Origin: Pyrinomonadaceae bacterium
Lineage (GTDB): Bacteria; Acidobacteriota; Blastocatellia; Pyrinomonadales; Pyrinomonadaceae
DNA length: 64,000 nucleotides
Reading direction: 5' to 3'
Assembly: GCA_019694355.1 (NCBI GenBank)
Contig: JAIBCB010000002.1
Location: 186,001-250,000, forward strand
Part shown: positions 47,417 through 55,815 of the stretch, in pieces
Numbering within the stretch: position 1 is the first letter of the stretch
Layout of the letters: the number at the start of each line of letters is the position of its first letter
Made by a program: the position numbers and the translations under genes
Notes under the pieces: model-generated
The model's database searches: none
What the model was told of the DNA's origin: nothing
What the model saw: only the letters and a program-made list of their open reading frames with translations

Positions 47417-49108
47417 ATGCAGTTCGCAATTCTAAAAACCGAAGATGGTGAGGTCGAGCTATCGAAGCCCGTTACCTCGATCGGACGCACGTCCGACAAC
47501 GATGTCTCATTTTCGGGCAATTCGAACATCTCGCGGTCGCACGCTGAGATCGAACTGCGCGACGGCATCTACTATTTGATCGACCCGGGCAGCAGCAACG
47601 GAACGACCGTCAATGACGAACCCGTGAAGGGCGAAGTTCGGCTCACAGACGGCGATAAGATCGTTTTTGGGGGCTCAGCCAAGGCAGAGTTCCTTTTTGG
47701 GTCTGCGACGCCTCAAAACGCCTCTGAAGGGCAAGCGGAGGCAAATCCACAAACGCCCTCCGCGGATGCCGCCGGTTCCGGCCCAAACCCGCTTTCGGAC
47801 GCGGGCGGCCAGATCGGTTATCAGGCCGATTATGCAATGAATCAGGGCCTTTACGATGCGGGAAGCGGGCTGCGGAACAACATCGCAAGTTCGCTCGCCT
47901 CGGGCGGTTCTTCTGGTGCATCAAGTGCGGCGGCAAGTTCCGCCGGAACGGCAGGAGCAGCGGCGGCTGAAACGGCTGCGGGCGGCAGCGGTTCGACGGT
48001 GATGGTCGCGGGCATTGTCGGCGGACTGGCGGTCGTAGCGATGGTTGGTGCCGGTGCTTATTACTACACGCGAGGTGCATCGTCTTGTTCGGCGACGGCG
48101 AAGATCACCAGCCCCGAACAGGGCGAAACGCTCGCAAAGCCGACCGATATTCAGCTTGATATCTCGGATGCCGATGGCTGCGTCGCTCGGGCCGTTTTGA
48201 TGGTCGATCAAAAGCCGGTCGCATCCGCCGAACCTCCGAATTTTGATGCGAGGATCGATCCGGCGGAGCACCCGGAACTTGCGGACGGCGATGTTCACGA
48301 TCTTTCCGTCGTACTTTATGACAAGAACGGCGGCGAGGCGGTGCAGAACAGCACTGTGATGCTTGCATTCGATTCTCGTTCGGTCGCGAAACCCGAAACG
48401 CAAAATACACCTCAAGCCGGAGTGACGCCGCCCCCGCAAAATCCGACCGCCGCGAAGGTCACGCTCCTTGATGTGCAAAAGATGTCGCAGGCGCTTGTCA
48501 AAGAGTTCACGGGCGGGTTGGCATACGATCTCTCCGACAAGCAGTTCATGCAGGAGATCCAGAAGCGGACGGCGGAATATGCGGTCCCGGGCTACACGGA
48601 AAGAGCCGCGAAATACCGCGATGCGATAAACGTATCGTTCACGCACGAACAGAACTTGGACGCGCCGCTCGGATTTATCCTTGCGATGAGCCGCAGCAAG
48701 TTCGATCCCGCGAAAAAGGGCGACCTTGCAGGCCTATGGCAGATGAGCGATGCCTTTGTCGCCGACAACAAATACAACGGAACATGCGGTACGGAGACCA
48801 TTGCCGACCCGGCGCAGAATTGTGCCGCGAAGGCCTGCGCGTTGTATATGAAGTTCCTTGTTTACAGTGTTTTTGATTCGGATCCGATATATGCGGCAGC
48901 CGCATTCGGGAAGTCGCCGGCGGACGCTGCTGCCTGGAAGGCGACATTTACTGCTGACAGGTCAAAGATTTGGAGTAATATAAAGACAGCGCCCGAACGT
49001 GAGCAGCTCGTAAGATTCTTTGCCGCAGGAATAGTCGCCGAGAACCCGCAAAAATTTGGCCTTGCCAACGAGCAGCCGCTTTCGGTGCTGTATCGTGTAA
49101 CGATGTAG
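47417..49108 (+). CDS. FHA-TM-transglycosylase-like protein 1 (catalytic Glu lost)
   Basis: A 563-residue protein, first of three paralogues. An FHA domain fills residues 1-95 with the phosphothreonine-binding set IGRTSDND (Arg24), SRSHAE (Ser41, His42) and GSSNGT (Asn61). A Gly/Ser/Ala-rich linker leads to one membrane helix (195-217, MVAGIVGGLAVVAMVGAGAY). Outside are an Ig-like region (about 225-320) and a domain shaped like the SLT transglycosylase (395-555). There, where FHA protein 2 has LAMIES, this one has LAMSRS, so the catalytic Glu is Arg426; GLWQMSD replaces GLMQ. It is probably a structural partner. It is in operon with the next two genes. Confidence 0.8.
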   Translation: MQFAILKTEDGEVELSKPVTSIGRTSDNDVSFSGNSNISRSHAEIELRDGIYYLIDPGSSNGTTVNDEPVKGEVRLTDGDKIVFGGSAKAEFLFGSATPQNASEGQAEANPQTPSADAAGSGPNPLSDAGGQIGYQADYAMNQGLYDAGSGLRNNIASSLASGGSSGASSAAASSAGTAGAAAAETAAGGSGSTVMVAGIVGGLAVVAMVGAGAYYYTRGASSCSATAKITSPEQGETLAKPTDIQLDISDADGCVARAVLMVDQKPVASAEPPNFDARIDPAEHPELADGDVHDLSVVLYDKNGGEAVQNSTVMLAFDSRSVAKPETQNTPQAGVTPPPQNPTAAKVTLLDVQKMSQALVKEFTGGLAYDLSDKQFMQEIQKRTAEYAVPGYTERAAKYRDAINVSFTHEQNLDAPLGFILAMSRSKFDPAKKGDLAGLWQMSDAFVADNKYNGTCGTETIADPAQNCAAKACALYMKFLVYSVFDSDPIYAAAAFGKSPADAAAWKATFTADRSKIWSNIKTAPEREQLVRFFAAGIVAENPQKFGLANEQPLSVLYRVTM

Positions 49109-49119
49109 GCCGACAGAAA

Positions 49120-50577
49120 ATGAAGTTCCTTTTCGTACAAGAAGTTGACGGCGAGATACGCGAGATCGTGCTTGAAAAAGAGCACACGACGATCGGGCGT
49201 GCGACGGACGTTGACCTGCAGCTGGACGATCAGGGGCTTTCGCGGCTGAATTCGACGATCTATCTTGACGCTGACACGGTGCGGATCGTCGATAATGGCT
49301 CGACGAACGGAACGCTCGTGAACGACGAACCTGCGTCGGCGGACGGCACGATCCTCGATGACGGCGATGTCGTGAAGATGGGCAGTTCGACGGTGTTGAA
49401 ATTCAAGAAAGTTGCGGATGAAGCACCGGCGAACGCCGATGATCACGTGCAGCCGGATGTGTCGGCCGCTGCTTTTGCTCCGGCGACGGCTCCCGTTGCA
49501 GTTCCTCCGCCAGCGCCAACGCCATTGAATTACTTACCGTTGGCGATCATCGTGGGTGCGATATTTGTCATCGGCATTTCTGCGGCGGTGATCGCGATGA
49601 CGGCCTTTTCAGGGAAAGGCGAGGTTGCCACGACAAATCCGTACACGGGCGACGACCCGACATCGTCGAGCGATCGCGACGGCGATCCCGGTTCCACGCC
49701 GACGAGTTCGCCATCGATTCAAGGTAGTTCTCAAACGGATACGAATACATCGTCGAATTCCGATCTTCCGACCGCGCAATCCACGCCCGTAAAGCCAGAC
49801 CTTCCCGCAAAGCAGTATTCCGCGATGACGGATGCGGAAAAGCGTGCGTATATCGAAGACCGTGCGATGCGCGTCGCCCAGATCATCGGCAATTCGACGA
49901 GTGAAAAGATTCCGCCGGACGCGGTTACACGGATCAAGAGTTTTGTGGATGCGTATGTTTCGCGGACGAAGGTCAAGCCGCTTTCGGGATGCCGTTTTGG
50001 CGACAATCTGCAAGCAACCTACACGCGAGCGAGCAAGAACGCGCCGTTCATCATTCGAGCGTTCAACGAAAAGGGAATGGATCCGCGGATCGGGCTTTAT
50101 CTCGCTATGATCGAGTCCGAACATTGCACGTGTCTGCAAAGTCCGACGGGGCCGCTCGGGATGTTTCAGTTTACGCAGGCTACCGGAAGGCTTCATGGGC
50201 TGAATATCATTCCCGGAGCGACGCCAGCTCATCCTGATGAACGGTGCGAGCCGGAACCGGCGTCGCGTGCCGCGGCATCGTATATGAAGGCGTTGGCAGG
50301 ACGCTACGGAACAGGGCCGTCGAGCATTCCGCTTGCGATCGGCAGTTACAACAGCGGCGAAGGCGGCCTCAGTTCGAACCTCGAAAAAGCATTGTCGTCC
50401 GGCACAGGTTTGCCTCGTGAATTCTGGACGCTTATCGAGAAGAGCGATATGCTCTCAAAGCAATTCCAATCGGAGAACTTCAAATACGTGCCGAAATTTT
50501 TTGCCGCAGCCATCATAGGCGAAAATCCGAGAGATTTTGGCCTCGACCTGAATCCGATCTCAACATATACGAAGTAA
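49120..50577 (+). CDS. FHA-TM-lytic transglycosylase protein 2 (active-site Glu present)
   Basis: A 485-residue paralogue. The FHA domain (1-97) keeps IGRATD (Arg27) and STNGT but has SRLN where S-x-x-H is usual (Asn44), so phosphopeptide binding may be altered. The membrane helix is 138-160 (YLPLAIIVGAIFVIGISAAV), so the FHA domain is cytosolic and the C-terminus periplasmic. After a Ser/Thr-rich linker comes an SLT domain: YLAMIESEHC with Glu332, GPLGMFQFTQATG, AAASYMKAL and IGSYNSGEGG. Four extra cysteines may form disulfides. It should cleave peptidoglycan locally. The gap to protein 1 is 11 bases. Confidence 0.85.
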   Translation: MKFLFVQEVDGEIREIVLEKEHTTIGRATDVDLQLDDQGLSRLNSTIYLDADTVRIVDNGSTNGTLVNDEPASADGTILDDGDVVKMGSSTVLKFKKVADEAPANADDHVQPDVSAAAFAPATAPVAVPPPAPTPLNYLPLAIIVGAIFVIGISAAVIAMTAFSGKGEVATTNPYTGDDPTSSSDRDGDPGSTPTSSPSIQGSSQTDTNTSSNSDLPTAQSTPVKPDLPAKQYSAMTDAEKRAYIEDRAMRVAQIIGNSTSEKIPPDAVTRIKSFVDAYVSRTKVKPLSGCRFGDNLQATYTRASKNAPFIIRAFNEKGMDPRIGLYLAMIESEHCTCLQSPTGPLGMFQFTQATGRLHGLNIIPGATPAHPDERCEPEPASRAAASYMKALAGRYGTGPSSIPLAIGSYNSGEGGLSSNLEKALSSGTGLPREFWTLIEKSDMLSKQFQSENFKYVPKFFAAAIIGENPRDFGLDLNPISTYTK

Positions 50578-50598
50578 CCTGCCGTTTTCGCTGCCTAA

Positions 50599-51795
50599 AT
50601 GAGTGATCTCCGACTAAAGTTCATTGACGCCGATGGCAGCGACGTCTCTTTTGAGGCCAGCGACAGCTTGATCACGATCGGGCGGCATTCGAATAATTCG
50701 CTTGTGATCGCTGACGGCAGACTTTCGCGAGAGCATCTGCGGCTCGAGCGCGAAGGCCCGAATTGGTACGCGGAAGATCTCGGTTCGTCGAACGGCACGA
50801 CGCTGAATGGCGAAACCCTTCGCGACCAGCAGCGGCTAAAGAATGGCGACAAGCTCAGCCTCGGCGGGCTTGAGATCGCGGTCGAGATCGAGCAGGCAAA
50901 GGCAGCGGAACCGGCAGTTCAGGCTCCGCCGCCTGTACAGACGAATGTTCCGGCTACTCCGGCAATGCCCGCTCCCGCGGCGGCGTCGAGCGGCGGACTT
51001 TCGTTTTCGTTCATCTTGCTCGCGCCGGCACTTGGATTGATAGTGATCTTGATCGCCGGCGGCTTTTTGTACTTTTCGAGTAAGAAAAAGCCCGAGACGG
51101 ATGCGAACGACATCACGTATTCGACGCCCGACGGCTCGAGCACACCGTCAACGGACGCGACGCCGGTCGCCTCGCAGACTGAGAACGCTGCAACGCCCGA
51201 GACTCCGAGCGGTACGCCGACAAAGGAAGATACCGCGACGCAAAAGGTCGAGAAGTTCGCCGCTCAATTTATGCGAAAGGCGGCGGGGAACGATCCGCGA
51301 TATTTTTTGACGGGAGCACAGGCCGCAGAGGTAGCAAAACGCGTGCAGTCGATGAGCGGAGCGGTGAAGGCCAATCTACCGTCGATCACAAAAAGGTCGG
51401 GTGAGTTGAGCAAACTCGCTGCGGCGAATGGTTTGAACGCTGATTTTCTCGCGGCCGCGGGCCTTGCAAAGCTTGGCTCAGGTCGCGGAGATGCTTTTGC
51501 CGCGGCAAGTTCGATGGCGGGCATTTTCTCTCGGCTGACAGGCCCGGTCGGGAATGAACTTGGCGACGATTGCCTTTTGATGGTCGCGGCATACGATCAG
51601 GGAGCGGCCGGCGACTTTTTGAAATTGCGAAATATGCTGCAGGATCTTGCGACAAAGGTCAACAATGTTCCGGCACGTGAGATACGCTCGATCTGGTACC
51701 TTAACAAGACGGGCAAGATAACATCGCAGGAATATGAACTCGCACTGCGATTCCTGGCAGCGGGCACGATAATGCAGGATCCTGCGTCGTTTTGA
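50599..51795 (+). CDS. FHA-TM-transglycosylase-like protein 3 (degenerate)
   Basis: A 398-residue paralogue. The FHA domain (1-98) is the most canonical of the three: IGRHSNN (Arg29), SREH (Ser43, His46), GSSNGTTLNG. The membrane helix is 136-159 (FSFILLAPALGLIVILIAGG). The periplasmic domain is shortened; the catalytic Glu position reads LAAAG (Gly288), while VAAYDQGAAG still mirrors the YNSGEG motif. It shares the final block RFLAAGTIMQDPASF with the other two. It is likely a scaffold or regulator of the active member. Confidence 0.78.
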   Translation: MSDLRLKFIDADGSDVSFEASDSLITIGRHSNNSLVIADGRLSREHLRLEREGPNWYAEDLGSSNGTTLNGETLRDQQRLKNGDKLSLGGLEIAVEIEQAKAAEPAVQAPPPVQTNVPATPAMPAPAAASSGGLSFSFILLAPALGLIVILIAGGFLYFSSKKKPETDANDITYSTPDGSSTPSTDATPVASQTENAATPETPSGTPTKEDTATQKVEKFAAQFMRKAAGNDPRYFLTGAQAAEVAKRVQSMSGAVKANLPSITKRSGELSKLAAANGLNADFLAAAGLAKLGSGRGDAFAAASSMAGIFSRLTGPVGNELGDDCLLMVAAYDQGAAGDFLKLRNMLQDLATKVNNVPAREIRSIWYLNKTGKITSQEYELALRFLAAGTIMQDPASF

Positions 51796-51851
51796 ACGGG
51801 CGAGCTTTTGGCACACGTGCATTGCGATCCAATACAAGGGGAAGGGAATTT

Positions 51852-52688
51852 ATGGCTGATGAATGGATAACCGGTAATTTTAAGCTCCGCATACACGGCG
51901 AGCCGATCGAGATGCAGGTGACCGTGCCGACCGCGAAGGTGAAGCCGCAAAGGATGCTGCCGCTCTTTCAGGAGATGGCATCGACGGTCGTTGACCAATG
52001 TGTTGCGGTGGTCGAGAGCGAAGGCAAAAAGGTGTCGTGCAAGGCAGGCTGCGGCGCGTGCTGTCGCCAGGCTGTGCCGATCTCGGAGATCGAGGCATAT
52101 CACATCGCCGAGATCGTGAACGAGATGCCGCCGGAGAGACAGGCCATTATTCGCAAACGCTTTGCGGATGCGCTTGCACATTTTCGCAAGATCAAATGGT
52201 TCGACGAGCTCATCGGCCTAAAGGATATGGCGTATGAAGGCTCGCCGGAATTTTCAGCGGAAAAATACGCCGAGGTTATCACGAAATATATGAAGCAGGG
52301 CTACGCGTGCCCGTTCCTCGAGGATGAGTCCTGCTCGATCCACAAAGATCGGCCGGCGGTCTGCCGAGAGTATCTCGTAACGTCACCAGCGGAGAATTGT
52401 GCCGATCCGCGTGCCGACACGATCAAGAAAGTGCCGATCTACCTGCGGCCGTCGAAAGCCTTGCTAAAATTAGGCAAAACGGAAACGACCGAGAACTGGT
52501 CTTCGGTGATAATGATCGAGGCCCTCGACCTGGTTGAGAAGAATCCGGACCGTTTGGAAGAGAAGACCGGGCCGGAATGGACCGAGGAATTCTTCAATGC
52601 GTTGGCATCGACCGAGAAGATCCTAAAGGATGATCCGGCGCCGTCCCGAAGGCGGAAAAAGCCGCGTCATTCTCGGAAGGGACGCTAA
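51852..52688 (+). CDS. YkgJ-type cysteine-cluster protein
   Basis: A 278-residue protein from the ATG at 51852. KVSCKAGCGACCRQAVPIS carries the CxxxCxxCC cluster (Cys63, 67, 70, 71), and the second group lies in ACPFLEDESCSIHKDRPAVC, together the metal site (Zn or Fe-S) of the YkgJ family. The central helical insert is about 60 residues. The end is strongly basic (SRRRKKPRHSRKGR). Role unknown. It lies between the FHA genes and tssK on the same strand. Confidence 0.85.
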   Translation: MADEWITGNFKLRIHGEPIEMQVTVPTAKVKPQRMLPLFQEMASTVVDQCVAVVESEGKKVSCKAGCGACCRQAVPISEIEAYHIAEIVNEMPPERQAIIRKRFADALAHFRKIKWFDELIGLKDMAYEGSPEFSAEKYAEVITKYMKQGYACPFLEDESCSIHKDRPAVCREYLVTSPAENCADPRADTIKKVPIYLRPSKALLKLGKTETTENWSSVIMIEALDLVEKNPDRLEEKTGPEWTEEFFNALASTEKILKDDPAPSRRRKKPRHSRKGR

Positions 52689-52777
52689 AGATGGCAGGTT
52701 CCGTCGCTAGGACAGTTTACTAAAAGCATCAAGTCGGTTTACTATCTTATTGCTTTTACAAAACTTATCCCCAAGCT

Positions 52778-54130
52778 ATGAGCAAATACCGAAAGATCGT
52801 CTGGAACGAGGGAATGCTGCTGACGCCTCAGCATTTCCAGCAATGGGATAATTATCACGAGGAACTCGTAAATTCTCGTGTGCGGTCGGTCGCGCCTTAC
52901 GCGTACGGCGTGCTCGGGATGCAGATAAACCACGAGGCGATCGGAAATGCAAATTTTCAGATCACGGCCTGTCGGGCGGTGATGCCGGACGGCCTCTATC
53001 TGAACTTTCCCGACCAGGAAGGCGCTCCGGATCTGCGGCCTGTCGGCGATCATTTTCACGCCGAGCAGGAAAAGCTGGGCGTCTATCTCGCGATCCCGGC
53101 AAAGAAGATGGGCGAGGCGAATTTCCAGGGAAGCGGAGCCGCACCGCAGCCGAACATTCGCTATCTGCAGGAAGGCGCGCTTGTCCGCGACGAGACCAGC
53201 GGAACGAACGAGCAGCCGGTCGCGTACGCACGCAACAACGTGCGCATCGTTTTTGATGACGAGATACGCGATGGATTTACCTCGATAAAGATCGCTGAGC
53301 TGACGCGAACGCCGACCGGTCAATTCCAGATCTCGAATGAATATATCCCGCCGATCCTTGATGTTACGGCGTCGGATTGGCTCGTGAGCATGCTTCGGCA
53401 GCTTGTTGAGGTGCTCATCACAAAGAGCGGCAGTCTCGGCGAACAGCGACGTCAGCGTCAGGCCGGACTTGCAGACTTTACGACGTCTGATGCGGGAGTT
53501 TTTTGGCTGCTGCACACGATCAATTCGTCGATCCCGACGATCGCTCATTATTTTCGGGCGCAGCTTGTTCATCCTGAGAAACTTTACCTGGAAATGGCGA
53601 CCTTGGCCGGCAAGTTGATGACCTTCTCGACGGATCACAATCCGAAGGACATCGTAAAATACGACCACGACGACCTTTATTTCACGTTCTACACGCTGAA
53701 TGCACAGCTTCGGCTGCTGCTCGAAACCGTTATTCCGAGCCGCTGTGTTGCGATTCCGCTTGAGAAGGTGCGCGATGCCCTGTATGTCGGCCGTGTCGAG
53801 GACGAGAGGCTCTTGAAGGAGGCCGGATTCTTCCTTGCCGTACGATCGCAGATGCCGGAGGCAAAACTTATCGAGGGCGTGCCGCGCGTCATCAAGATCG
53901 CGTCGCGTGATGTGATCGACACGGTCATCGGCTCGGCTCTGCCGGGCGTAGTGCTTTCGTATTCAAATCCGCCGCCGGCACCGATACCGGCTCGCATCGG
54001 GTTCAAGTATTTCAGTCTCGATTCGAACGGGCCTTATTGGGACGGCATACGCGGATCGAAGGTGCTCGCCGTTTATGTTCCCGACGAGATCCCGGGCGAA
54101 AAGCTCGAGATGTACGCCGTTAAGCCTTAA
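52778..54130 (+). CDS. tssK: Type VI secretion baseplate subunit TssK
   Basis: A 450-residue protein. The opening IVWNEGMLLTPQHFQQWDNY is the TssK signature, followed by AVMPDGLYLNFP, LYLAIPAK-like strands, and the C-terminal receptor-binding-type domain; length matches the family (about 445). TssK trimers join the baseplate to the membrane complex TssJLM. No other tss gene is in the window, but the three FHA proteins just upstream fit, since FHA proteins regulate T6SS assembly. The alternative, a TssK-like part of another contractile system, cannot be excluded. Confidence 0.9.
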   Translation: MSKYRKIVWNEGMLLTPQHFQQWDNYHEELVNSRVRSVAPYAYGVLGMQINHEAIGNANFQITACRAVMPDGLYLNFPDQEGAPDLRPVGDHFHAEQEKLGVYLAIPAKKMGEANFQGSGAAPQPNIRYLQEGALVRDETSGTNEQPVAYARNNVRIVFDDEIRDGFTSIKIAELTRTPTGQFQISNEYIPPILDVTASDWLVSMLRQLVEVLITKSGSLGEQRRQRQAGLADFTTSDAGVFWLLHTINSSIPTIAHYFRAQLVHPEKLYLEMATLAGKLMTFSTDHNPKDIVKYDHDDLYFTFYTLNAQLRLLLETVIPSRCVAIPLEKVRDALYVGRVEDERLLKEAGFFLAVRSQMPEAKLIEGVPRVIKIASRDVIDTVIGSALPGVVLSYSNPPPAPIPARIGFKYFSLDSNGPYWDGIRGSKVLAVYVPDEIPGEKLEMYAVKP

Positions 54131-54148
54131 GGGGTTCTGATCACAGCA

Positions 54149-54787
54149 ATGTATTGCGATAAATGCGGACTCGAAAATGCGGACGACGCGGCCTTCTGCA
54201 GAAGCTGCGGGCGTGAGCTGAAGGAGATCGAAACGCGGGTCGCCGCGAGGCCTGCCGCCGCGGAAATGCCTGACTATAAGGCGCCGCTTGCCGAAGTTCC
54301 TCAGGACGAGATACATGCAAAGAACGCGGACGACGAGCAGATCGTTTTCTCGATCGGGCCGACGCTCAAATTCGTTTACGCCGGTTATGTCATCGCCCTG
54401 CTCGGTGCGTTCGTGATCGCGGCGATCCTGGGCGGATTCTTTCAGTCCCCGTGGCTCGGTGTGGGCCTGGGTTTTTTGATCCTGCTTGTCCCGGTCTATT
54501 TTCACCTAAAGAAAAAACTCGTTCGATACACGCTCACGGACACAAAGCTTGAGATCGATTCCGGCTTTATTGCGAGGACGCGACGAAATATACCGCTGCG
54601 GCGTGTGCAGGATGTAACGGTCTCATCGACGTTCCTGCAGCGACTGCTCGGGTTTGGCGATGTGGTCATCGACAACGCGAGCGAGGGCGGCGAACGCATC
54701 ATTCTCGACGATATCGACAAGCCGCAGACGCGTGCCGATCTTATCCTCAAAGAGATGCGCCGGCTCGACACTCACTCGGATTTCTAA
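54149..54787 (+). CDS. Zinc-ribbon membrane protein with bacterial PH domain
   Basis: A 212-residue protein. MYCDKCGLENADDAAFCRSC is a zinc ribbon. Two membrane helices (FVYAGYVIALLGAFVIAAIL and LGVGLGFLILLVPVYF) follow. The C-terminal bPH_2 domain has YTLTDTKLEIDSGFIARTRR and IPLRRVQDVTVSSTFLQRLL with GFGDVVIDNASEGG. The function is unknown. It starts 18 bases after tssK and ends five bases before rfbB, so it may belong to either group. Confidence 0.82.
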   Translation: MYCDKCGLENADDAAFCRSCGRELKEIETRVAARPAAAEMPDYKAPLAEVPQDEIHAKNADDEQIVFSIGPTLKFVYAGYVIALLGAFVIAAILGGFFQSPWLGVGLGFLILLVPVYFHLKKKLVRYTLTDTKLEIDSGFIARTRRNIPLRRVQDVTVSSTFLQRLLGFGDVVIDNASEGGERIILDDIDKPQTRADLILKEMRRLDTHSDF

Positions 54788-54792
54788 GAAAG

Positions 54793-55815
54793 ATGCCTAG
54801 AAAGATCTTCGTTACCGGCGGTGCCGGATTTATCGGTTCTGCATTTGTGCGCCTCGTGCTCGAACGCGAAGCGGACACGGCGATCGTAGATTTCGACGCG
54901 CTCACATACGCCGGAAACCCAAAGAATCTTGAAGGCCTTGATCCCGCTCGACACACGTTCGTAAAAGGCGACATCTGCGACCGCAAAGCCGTTCTCGACG
55001 CCTTGCCGAGCGACACGGACGCTATCTTCAATTTCGCTGCAGAATCGCACGTCGATCGGAGCATCTATGCCGCAGATGAATTCCTGCGGACGAATATCAT
55101 CGGGACGCAGGTACTGCTAGATGCCGCACGCGAAAAAGGCGTCAGGCGTTTTGTGCAGGTCTCGACCGATGAGGTGATGGGAACATTGCCGGAAACGAGC
55201 GACGCGTTCTTTACCGAAGAGTCACCGCTGCAGCCGAATTCGCCATACGCGGCGTCGAAGGCCGCAGCAGAATTCGTCGTGCGTGCGGCACGCGAAACTC
55301 ACGGCGTCGATGCCGTCGTAACACGCTGCGGGAATAATTACGGGCCGCGGCAATTTCCCGAAAAACTCATTCCGCTGATGATCGCGAATGCGCTCGATGA
55401 CCAGCCTTTGCCGGTCTACGGAGACGGCAAGAACGTGCGTGACTGGATTTATGTTGACGATCATTGCCGAGGGATCTGGGCCGCTTTTGAGAAGGGACGG
55501 CCGGGCGAAGCGTACAATCTCGGCTCTCGGAATGAAAGGCAGAATATCGACGTCGTTACTTCGATACTTGACGCACTTGGAAAACCGCATTCGCTGATAC
55601 AGTACGTTACAGACCGTCTTGGACATGACCGCCGATACGCTATCGATGCGACAAAGGCCGAGACGGAACTCGGATTTCGCCCCGAGATGAGCTGGGAAAA
55701 AGGCATCCAGACGACGATCGATTGGTATCTGGAGAATCGTGAATGGGTCGAGGAGATCCGGAGCGGCGAATACCGAGATTATTATAAAAAAATGTACGGA
55801 TCGAGCCTCGGATGA
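54793..55815 (+). CDS. rfbB: dTDP-glucose 4,6-dehydratase
   Basis: A 340-residue extended SDR enzyme. FVTGGAGFIGSAFVRLVL binds NAD; ESHVDRSIYA, VSTDEVMGTL (Thr, Asp-Glu) and SPYAASKAAAEF (Tyr-x-x-x-Lys) are the catalytic parts, and NYGPRQFPEKLIPLMI is specific for the RmlB type. It makes the 4-keto-6-deoxy sugar for dTDP-rhamnose and related sugars. It overlaps rfbD by four bases. rfbA and rfbC are not in the window. Confidence 0.95.
   Translation: MPRKIFVTGGAGFIGSAFVRLVLEREADTAIVDFDALTYAGNPKNLEGLDPARHTFVKGDICDRKAVLDALPSDTDAIFNFAAESHVDRSIYAADEFLRTNIIGTQVLLDAAREKGVRRFVQVSTDEVMGTLPETSDAFFTEESPLQPNSPYAASKAAAEFVVRAARETHGVDAVVTRCGNNYGPRQFPEKLIPLMIANALDDQPLPVYGDGKNVRDWIYVDDHCRGIWAAFEKGRPGEAYNLGSRNERQNIDVVTSILDALGKPHSLIQYVTDRLGHDRRYAIDATKAETELGFRPEMSWEKGIQTTIDWYLENREWVEEIRSGEYRDYYKKMYGSSLG

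Noticed and set aside
52778-54130. TssK as part of a contractile phage tail or prophage
   Set aside because: No tail, capsid, integrase or lysis genes are in the window, and the N-terminal signature is that of TssK.
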